Assembly (NCBI GenBank): GCA_024195265.1
Contig: JAJLRJ010000013.1
Location: 5,372,612 to 5,436,611, forward strand
Reading direction: 5' to 3'
Length of the DNA stretch: 64,000 nucleotides
From: Dendrophyllia cribrosa
Taxonomy: Eukaryota; Cnidaria; Anthozoa; Scleractinia; Dendrophylliidae
A model generated the notes under the pieces. That model worked only from the letters and a program-made list of their open reading frames with translations, was not told the DNA's origin and searched no databases. Below are positions 57,201-64,000 of the stretch, piece after piece. A program made the translations under genes and the position numbers. Numbering within the stretch: position 1 is the first letter of the stretch; each line of letters starts with the position of its first letter.

Positions 57201-58409
57201 CTTCTTAGTGAAGATAAAATTGATATCTTCACATGCGTTGATATCTTCACATGCGTATATGTTGTGGTTCAATTTTGTCCTTGATGCAAATTTTATTTTC
57301 CTTTGTTTTCGGGTATGGAAGTATGATAATGAGTTTTGAACAAAGGAAAATAAAATTTGCACCAAGGACAAAATTGCACCACAAGTCAACATATATAACA
57401 ACTGGCCTTATTTTATTAATTCCTGTAGGATGTACTTGAGCTGGTTCGTTTTCCTTACATGAGCAAAGTGTACTTAGAGAACGTGGTCTTAAAGGATGAG
57501 TTTGTACTTGGTATAGACAACTGGAAGAAGCTCGTGGAGGAAGCCATAACCGACTTAGTATCTCCATCAAGCAGCAAGAAGAAGACAGTGTCACGACGGA
57601 AATCCCCAAACGTGCTTTACTTGATCGGCGAACTATCGAGCCGTATTGAAACCTTCGATCTTGAGGGCGGAAGCTGTCGTCCTGTTACAGGCATGGCACA
57701 AACTACTGGGACCGCGGTTGTCGTGAACGAAGAACTGCACGTTGTACTTGGTGGAGGTACGCGAGTAGAAAAGTACGACGCAAAGCTGAACACTTGGTAC
57801 CAGATCGGAAATGGCACGAAGGAGAACGACTGCGCTGTCTGCGAGAGCATGGGTTCCATTTTTGTGGTAGGTGGTGGAAAGCGCGCGAAAAGTTTCAACC
57901 TGGCCACTCGTACGTGGAACCAGCTCCCAAGTATGAGCATGCGTAGAAGCTGTCACAGTGCCGTTGGACTGTTGGGAAAGGTGTATGCTATTGGTGGAGT
58001 TACAATCCCTGGGGACAAAACGGTTGCTTCGGTTGAGTGTTTTAATCCTGCGAGTAACCGCTGGGAAAAGGTTGAGCCCATGAGGAAGGAACGCTTTCGC
58101 CACGAGTCCGCAGTGATGACAAATAAAATTTTCGTTGTTGGCGGCCTTGATTGGCAGAAAAGCCCTTTGAAATCAGCGGAAGTCTTTGACCCAGCGACGA
58201 ACTCATGGAATTTCATAGCTTCGACAATTCATCCACGGCGTGATTTTGGTCTTGGAATTATTCAGGATATGATGTTTGTGTTTGGAGGTGGCGGAACAAA
58301 TACTATTGCGAGTTATGATAGCAACTCTGACGAATGGAAGATTGTGGGAAGTCTGACTACAAGGTGGAACACTTTTCGTTGTGTGCTATGTCCATTATTT
58401 CAGATTTAA
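54214..58409 (+). CDS. BTB-BACK-Kelch protein (KLHL family), two exons
   Basis: Exon 1 54214-54867 and exon 2 57429-58409 (donor CCAG|GTGAGC, acceptor TTCCTGTAG, phase 0) give 544 aa. BTB domain (about residues 25-130): FDELCDITLKVNG, AHRVILAACSPYFRAML. BACK domain (about 135-235), spanning the intron: NCLGIQSLA, YEAVIRWYKHD, LVRFPYMSKVYL. Six Kelch blades (about 278-540): VVLGGG, IFVVGGG, VYAIGG, IFVVGG, MFVFGG with following tyrosine/tryptophan pairs. Such proteins are substrate adaptors for CUL3 ubiquitin ligase; the substrate is unknown. I chose Met 54214 (AAAATGGCC context) over an in-frame Met at 54130, because it opens a standard N-terminus. AATAAA at about 58560 may be the polyadenylation signal. 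The specific KLHL paralogue was not identified. Confidence 0.94.
55080..55099. repeat. Poly-C tract
   Basis: Nearly pure C run in the Kelch intron. Confidence 0.9.
55327..55513. repeat. Long near-perfect hairpin with CRE-like motifs
   Basis: Arms of about 85 bp (..TCCGTGGTGTGGACTC..ACGATTTACGTCATCACATG..) with a short spacer, in the Kelch intron. Each arm carries TTACGTCATCA, a match to ATF/CREB-type sites. Confidence 0.85.
55528..55562 (+). repeat. Possible non-LTR retroelement 3' tail
   Basis: AATAAAG followed by TTGA repeats; resembles a LINE/SINE tail but no body was recognised. Confidence 0.35.
55582..55770. repeat. G-rich low-complexity stretches
   Basis: Runs of G at about 55590-55614 and 55731-55771 flank a short unique segment. 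Confidence 0.85.
56190..56475. repeat. Tandem array, 88-bp unit, three copies
   Basis: ATAGGATTTCAT markers at 56215, 56303 and 56391, exactly 88 bp apart; right end GACTCTGAGAGTAAA. In the Kelch intron. Confidence 0.85.
56488..56873. mobile_element. 386-bp TA-target MITE
   Basis: Ends CCGTAAAATCTC and GAGATTTTACAG between TA and TA; GTGGCTTATTAGAG motifs repeat inside. Pogo/Tigger-like. Confidence 0.75.
57255..57384. mobile_element. Small palindromic MITE next to the Kelch exon 2 acceptor
   Basis: Arms GTTGTGGTTCAATTTTGTCCTT and complement, ending about 45 bp before the acceptor at 57428. A 17-bp direct repeat (GATATCTTCACATGCGT) precedes it at about 57221-57257. Confidence 0.65.
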
Positions 58410-58459
58410 CACTTTGATTTTTGATATTGTCCAAGTTAAAAAAAGTGATAATTTCCGTT

Positions 58460-58840
58460 TTATAGAACATTGAGAAACGAAGATCGCCATAAGAAGGTAC
58501 ATGTACCTGCCCCCCCCCCCCCCTCCCCCCCTCCCCTCCCCGGGGCGTGGGGATGCCGAAATAAAATTGAAAGTGGTGATCGTCGGGTATTTTTGTTAAA
58601 ACTCCGAAAAGGTATCAGAATCTCGTTGTGAGAGTGTGGCTCAGATTCATTTTCACGCATAAGAGGTACCAAATGTTATATTCTGCCATATTTTTCGGCT
58701 CAATACCCTAAAAGGTACTGCGATAATTCTAACGGCGGTCATTATAGATTTTAGTACCTAAGCGGTACCAATCTAAACATTTTGCCCCTTAAAAGGTACA
58801 ACGATCCCCCCCCCCCCCCCCCCCCCCCCCCCCCACGGGA
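58460..58840. repeat. Relative of the 26323 MITE with poly-C tracts
   Basis: Contains repeated GGTAC..TTA.GGG motifs in reverse orientation, between C runs at about 58510-58540 and 58806-58834. Confidence 0.6.
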
Positions 58841-58859
58841 CATGTACTGCCGAAAAGCA

Positions 58860-59185
58860 GAACTACCTTGTACAGCATGATAAACAACACCACAGGAAAG
58901 TACTGCTCAGTTTCTTTCATTTGAATGGTTACTCTTTAGGATTTCATCCACAGACTCAAAAGTTAGAACCACCTTCACGCTTGTACAGCATAATAAACGG
59001 TACCACAGGAAAGTACTGCTCAGTAGCTTTCATTTGAATGGTCACACTTTAGGATTTCATCCACAGACTCAAAAGTTAGAACCACCTTGCACAGCATAAT
59101 AAACAGTACCACAGGAAAGTACTGCTCAATAGCTTTCATTTGAATGGTCACACTTTAGGATTTCATCCACAAACTCAAAAGAGAA
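58860..59185. repeat. Tandem array, ~105-113-bp unit
   Basis: Same unit as 38220-38560; markers near 58936, 59049 and 59155. Confidence 0.85.
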
Positions 59186-59617
59186 CATTTATGAATTATG
59201 GTTTGATTTTTGGTATGAAGGGGTTAAGCTTTCACTCCCAAAACTGTCAAACTGGTGAAAGGTCTTGAGTGCAAAGAACAAACAACAACACATCTGGTTT
59301 CGTTTGAATGGTCACACAATGACATAAGGATAATTCTGCATCAAAGAGCCGAATAATTAGAAACAAATGATAAAATAAGGATACTGAAAATGAAAAAAAT
59401 AAATAGAATAGATTGCGTTATTTATATATAGCACTACATTTTTTCGTTTTCTTTGAATATTTAGTGGCGAAGCTTTAATCTGAATAAATAATAATTATAA
59501 TAATTATAATTGCTTTATTTGAGTCTCAAAATCGTAAAGTCGGGCACAGGTACCCTAATAATCGGGGAGACTATCTACAGAATGATTAGGTAAAATATAT
59601 CTAACTATTGTATATTA

Positions 59618-59850
59618 GAGCGGTTTTCAATCAAGTGTCGTAAAACCAAAACCAAAGTAATTACTCTAACCAACTCGCAGACAATCCGATGAACCAATCA
59701 GAAGTCGAAGCAAATACATGCATGTAGCCGTGGTTTTACATCTGATTGGTTAATAAAGTGGCACGAGATTTTTTAGCCAATCACAAAGCGTATCAATGCA
59801 AAACCCATGCAATTGCGAAATTACTTTTGACACTCGATTGAAAACCGCTC
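59618..59850. mobile_element. 233-bp PIF/Harbinger-like MITE
   Basis: Ends GAGCGGTTTTCAATC and complement, flanked by TTA on both sides (59615-59617, 59851-59853). A 3-bp TTA target fits PIF/Harbinger. Confidence 0.8.
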
Positions 59851-60309
59851 TTAGTTAACAAAAAAATATGGCATTGTATGTATGCTCTTATAAGTAAATT
59901 ATGCATATTTACCTGATCGAGCTTAGTACAGCATCCCACAAAACAAGAAACATGAAAATGTAAGCGAGAACAGCAATAAATGGAATATTTAATCAGAATC
60001 ACGGGATCAACGAATGCATCTCGTCCAACTGATTTATCTGTGCTTTTTTATGTTACTAGGTTTTCAGAAATTGCGTAGCTCTTGCGATTATTCGATTAAT
60101 CAAAACTATAACAAAATTCTCGAATCTGATTGGTTATCAGCAAGTCCGATTACCGAAGTCCGACAGTTTACGCGTCATGCTTGTAATTGAACGATGTAAT
60201 TGGACAGTACGCGTCATTTGCGCGCGCTATCCTTTTTCCGTGCGTGCATCTCGGTCAAAAAAACACTCGATTGTTGTGTTTTTAATCACCAAAACGTGTA
60301 ACCATTTAA

Positions 60310-60691
60310 AGGGGCTCTGTCACCATTTTTAGCGTTACTTTAAAAAGCCAAAATACATCTTTATATCAGTGAAAACCCAAAACTAAGAATCCAGTTTTGT
60401 TTAAAATTATTCTACTAGTGCTCTAAAAGTAAAAATAAGTGTCTTGGGCTGCAGATGGCCAGGATGGAAATGGATTGTATCTTGAAAAAATTGGGCCAAT
60501 TTTTTCAAGTTTATCGCTTGTGTCTTAGAAAATTCGTTAAAACTCCGATTATGGTTTATTTTCTCTGCTAAAATTCACTTAATATCTTCCTGTTAGTGTT
60601 CTTTAAGCATTTCGTGTACGACAAAGGTACTTAGTTTTAATTTGGGACAGTTTTGACCCGAAAACCTCAAAATCACCATGACATAGCTCCT
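60310..60691. mobile_element. MITE family A copy (382 bp, TTAA target)
   Basis: Starts AGGGGCTCTGTCACC and ends CATGACATAGCTCCT between TTAA and TTAA; body aligns with 17819-18202 but is more diverged. Confidence 0.85.
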
Positions 60692-60998
60692 TTAACGTTT
60701 TATTATTATTTATGTATTATTTATTTTGTTATAGTTATGATTAATTGGTAACAGGACTTCGTGTCGTCCAATTCTGTTTGTAATCAGTACTCGTGATTAA
60801 ACAAATCGGACTCCCGCTGCGCGGCCGTCCGATTTTGTTAATCAGTCGTATGATTACAGACCGAATTGGACTCCACTCAGTCCCAATACCTCTCACGCAT
60901 ACGTTTCATAAGGATATAGCAGGCGTCTTCACGCAGGCAAGAAGTTCATGGATATTTTCAGTCATAGTAAATCTTTATTATCAGCACTTATGAACGCG

Positions 60999-61326
60999 AA
61001 GGCCCGTTTACACATGCGAGTTTTGATGCGATTTTTGTCGCGTTCTCCAATGCAAATTTTGTCGCAAGTGTACACTAGCGGCGATTTTCTGTGCGATTTG
61101 GGTGCGATATCTGCTGTGATTTCCCCCAAATCGCCGCCAAGTTGCATCAGGTTTCGAACATGTTCGAAACCTCTGCGACATCGCGCGACAAATCGCGCCC
61201 AAATCGCTGCTAGTTGACACAACGCGATTCGAAGATGCAACTTGCGCGCGACAAAAAACTGCACCGAAAAGTGCGACGAAAAGTGCGACAAAAATTGCAC
61301 AAAAAATCGCCTGATAAACGGGCCTT
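60999..61326. mobile_element. 328-bp MITE with GCGA/TCGC-rich interior
   Basis: Inverted ends AAGGCCCGTTTA and TAAACGGGCCTT. The interior has a 22-bp perfect palindrome (GGTTTCGAACA / TGTTCGAAACC) near 61150. Confidence 0.75.
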
Positions 61327-61364
61327 GAAGTGGTTGTTGTATTTATGTGCACAGACGTATTTTC

Positions 61365-61760
61365 TTAAACATAATTTATCAAACGGATCGAATGATTCTT
61401 CATGTCAATAAAAAATATGGATTTATTTGTTAGTGTTTCAATGAATTATGTATTCAATGTCATAACTAAAAGCCAATGGAACATGTAGTAGTGTTGTATT
61501 TATATGTCTTATTTTTTTAAACATAATTTATCAAACGGGTCGAATGTTTCTTCATGTCAATTTAAAATGTGGATTTATTTTTCTAGTGAATTATTTATTG
61601 ACCTTAATAAAATTCGGCGAAAACATGTTACCTGAAAGCTTCTGGAACGTAAAGACATGACTATTTTTTTTAACACATAATTTATCAAACGGGTCGAAAT
61701 ATAAATATGGATTTATTCGTTAGTTTTTAATGAATTATTAATTGCCTTTCCATGTGAGTA
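61365..61760. repeat. Tandem repeat, ~150-bp unit, three copies
   Basis: ATAATTTATCAAACGG recurs near 61372, 61522 and 61676, each followed by TATGGATTTATT-like sequence. Confidence 0.75.
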
Positions 61761-62544
61761 AAATCATACGCCGATATGTTTTAATTTTATCTAGATAATA
61801 ACCTAACCATCGCACTTCATTAATATAACTCGTAAATCTTTGAAGTCTAACTGGGCGTCTAGGTTTGAAAGGTGAAATAAAAAAACTAAAACATCAGAAA
61901 ACGAAAACTGTTCAGCAGCCTTTAAAATAAAGTAAAATAATTAGATTGTTTTTCAAAAATAGATTGGAAATGAATATGAATTGACGTTTAAATGTTGTTT
62001 GAAGGTTGAATACACTGCGAGCTCGTGTTTATTCAGTCATAGTTAATTGAATTGACTATACTGATTTCTTTATGACAAAAATAAACCATTCATTATAACT
62101 CTCAGCTTCAAACTTCATACAAACTGTAGACTAAGCAAGTCATAAATAATAATTGGACTCTATTCAGTGTTCCAACATATCTTTTAATGACCACGAAGCA
62201 ATTAAATTACTTTTTGGATGTTCATTGTTCGGTTGTAATTTTTCTGGCAGTTTCCGCTCGGAGATTGTCACCAACTAAATCCTGATATTAAAATTTAATT
62301 GAAGAGCGCCTTCATGGCTTTGTTTAATCCAACTGAGGAGGCTTCGCTTCATTTTTAACCAAATGTAAATAAATAAACGCACAATTGTGACTTCTTGCAG
62401 GGGGCTAAAAAATGAAGTTTTCATGTCTTTTGAGAAAATATATTCTTCGTGCATGAGAACCAGATGAAGATTGAAACATTGTAAAAAAACCTTACAAGTC
62501 CAACTCATTTTTACTAGCTTTTACAGCTGCGCAATTTACCAGAC
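61761..62544. other. A+T-rich spacer upstream of the GPCR
   Basis: No gene recognised. An acceptor-like ACTAGCTTTTACAG at about 62513-62526 lies just before the GPCR start and could mark a 5' UTR intron or an unseen upstream exon. Confidence 0.4.
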
Positions 62545-63405
62545 ATGACTCTGATTTGGATCGTTGGCTCAGGCATTATTTCTGTCATCGCAATTATTGG
62601 AAACGCGACTGTATTATACATTATCGTAACGAGGAAAATGCTTCGTACCACGGCCAATGTTTTTATCTCGTCTTTGGCGGCCTCCGATCTGAGTGTTGGG
62701 CTCTCAAGCTTTGTGCCAGGTGCTTATTTTTCAAGTAATTACTTGCCAAGCGAAGGCGCGCTTCAAGAAACGTTTGATATTCTGTCGTCCATCTTTTACA
62801 CTGCTTCAGTTTTAAGCCTATGCATGATGACATTAGACCGTTACATTGCCATTGCATTTCCGTACAAGTACCTGGCGATAATGTCTCGTGGACACGTAGT
62901 GTTCTTAGTATCATTCTCTTGGCTTGTACCTATCTTAACAAGTCTGATTCCATTGGTTTGGTTTACAACAAGCGACGACGTACAAAAAGGTGACATCATA
63001 TTCTACCCAACCGTTTCTGTTCTCTTCGTTGTGACCTCTTACATTATATTAATACCAGTCACATTGCATGTTTACCTCATCACACGAAGACACTTACGCA
63101 GTATAACTGCGGTTAACTTGCAGCTCGGATTTAACTACACGAGCCGGATTCGGACCAGCTTTCGTGGTACAGATATCTCATCTTCCAAGCTCCTCATTAT
63201 CGCTGCCGTTGTGTTTATTCTCTGTTACTCTGTGCAGCTGTCACAAGAAATCTGCGACTTATGTTTTAACTGTTCTTTCAGTTCTGAACTACCCATGTTT
63301 TTACTGTTGCTGAACTCTGCGATAAATCCGTTTGTTTACTCTTTTCACAAAAGAGACATAAGACGAGAATTGAAACGTTTATCGACGAAACCTCGTTGCA
63401 GTTAA
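62545..63405 (+). CDS. Class A (rhodopsin-like) G-protein-coupled receptor, single exon
   Basis: A complete 286-residue frame with seven hydrophobic segments. Family motifs: GNATV (TM1), LAASDL (TM2), DRY in LDRYIAI (TM3), W in SFSWLVPI (TM4), P in IILIPVTLHVY (TM5) and NPFVY (TM7). Unusual: position 3.25 is Gln, not the disulfide Cys; extracellular loop 2 (VWFTTSDDVQKGDIIF) has no Cys; and the TM6 CWxP is CYSV, losing the conserved proline. Position 3.32 is Ser, so an amine receptor is unlikely. The N-terminus is only about four residues before TM1; an upstream exon cannot be excluded. Ligand unknown. AATAAA at 63823-63828 may be the polyadenylation signal. Confidence 0.92.
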   Translation: MTLIWIVGSGIISVIAIIGNATVLYIIVTRKMLRTTANVFISSLAASDLSVGLSSFVPGAYFSSNYLPSEGALQETFDILSSIFYTASVLSLCMMTLDRYIAIAFPYKYLAIMSRGHVVFLVSFSWLVPILTSLIPLVWFTTSDDVQKGDIIFYPTVSVLFVVTSYIILIPVTLHVYLITRRHLRSITAVNLQLGFNYTSRIRTSFRGTDISSSKLLIIAAVVFILCYSVQLSQEICDLCFNCSFSSELPMFLLLLNSAINPFVYSFHKRDIRRELKRLSTKPRCS

Positions 63406-63617
63406 CCCTTCAACTCCGAAGAGTGCCAAAAATCCAAATTCAAGAAAAATCAAAATTACATTTTGTGAAATATTGAAAAAAAAAATGGCTTCATGTAAAA
63501 GTACTGCCGAAGAGGTTTCATTTGAATGATCATGCCATAGGATTTCGTCCACAGATTCGAAAGCTAGAACTACATTACCTGTCTCCATCATTGACTCTGG
63601 GCGTGAGAGGGCTGAAT
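63401..63617. repeat. Variable-copy element, one 88-bp unit, in the GPCR 3' region
   Basis: Starts TTAACCCTTCAACTCC within the last codons of the GPCR (the TTAA includes its stop) and ends GACTCTGGGCGTGA..GGGCTGAA; contains one 88-bp unit. The element therefore abuts the coding end. Confidence 0.75.
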
Positions 63618-64000
63618 AGACATCATGATTATTTCTCTTCTGGTAAATATGTAATATAAAACGAAAGTTACACGTTTAATATAATTTGCGGAAATACAAA
63701 ATAAGAACGTATTCATTCTTCAGTACATTTTTTTTACCATTATCCCGGCTTTTGAACCAACATATTGAACCAAACTTTGGATGATGCAAAATAATCATTG
63801 AAATTTCCATGGCGTAAAAAGTAATAAAGAAACCATTTTTAATTGAAAATGTACATTGATTTTGAATAGGTATTGTTTCAATGAGTAGGATAATTAACCG
63901 GCTAACAGAGTAATATTTAAAAAAAATGCATACATGAAACTATTTTTTTGTTGTTTCTTGAAATACACCACTGCATTTTCAAAACCTTTCTCCAAGCACA
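63618..64000. other. No feature recognised beyond possible 3' UTR
   Basis: A+T-rich sequence without coding or repeat structure. Confidence 0.4.

Noticed and set aside
57251..57428. Extra coding exon before the Kelch exon 2
   Set aside because: The stretch is a palindromic MITE; exon 1 joins directly to 57429 in phase 0 and completes the BACK domain.
60948..61411. Overlapping open frames on both strands
   Set aside because: Generated by the GCGA/TCGC-rich MITE at 60999-61326.

Overview
This is animal nuclear DNA. The genes have many introns with GT-AG splice sites, and the introns and spacers are packed with short inverted-repeat transposons. The domain mix (Arg-rich laminin-G-like, Kunitz and vWA modules, a single-exon rhodopsin-class GPCR, BEL/Pao and Ty3 relics) suggests an anthozoan cnidarian, most likely a stony coral. 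That assignment is inference; no rRNA or tRNA gene was seen.

Layout. 1-4.3 kb: a broken BEL/Pao retroelement (+) and a broken Ty3/gypsy pol (-). 5.2-28.6 kb (-): one large modular gene for a secreted protein. I assembled it by hand from splice sites: signal-peptide exon, microexons of 23 and 21 nt, then Kunitz - vWA (2 exons) - linker, the same set again, four near-identical laminin-G-like exons, a Pro/Arg linker, and a divergent vWA with the stop. All junctions are phase-consistent; skipping one truncated exon, the coding sum is 4863 nt (1620 aa plus stop). The Kunitz-vWA part lies in a ~5.9 kb tandem duplication (12729-18607 and 18624-23746), and the four laminin-G-like exons lie in a 2784-bp tandem duplication. 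Three mobile elements are present in one 5.9 kb copy and absent from the other, so filled and empty insertion sites can be read directly. 28.7-40.5 kb: no gene recognised; decayed duplicates of the 5' flank of the modular gene, tandem arrays and MITEs. 40.56-41.23 kb (-): intronless ankyrin-repeat gene. 41.3-45.2 kb: nothing but repeats.

45.2-54.1 kb (-): an eight-exon RIMOC1 (C5orf51/UPF0600) homologue of 289 aa, reconstructed exon by exon. It is head-to-head with a two-exon BTB-BACK-Kelch gene (54.2-58.4 kb, +, 544 aa); the two start codons are only 114 bp apart, so they probably share a promoter. 58.4-62.5 kb: repeats. 62.5-63.4 kb (+): single-exon class A GPCR lacking two hallmark features of the family.

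The most unusual object is the modular gene. Its exons are mostly symmetrical phase 1-1 units, it has been amplified at two nested scales, relics of Kunitz exons persist in the introns between the laminin-G-like exons, and a transposon end supplies the 3' splice site and first codons of the Kunitz exons. The long near-identical segments could also reflect two haplotypes placed in tandem by an assembler; this is flagged where relevant.
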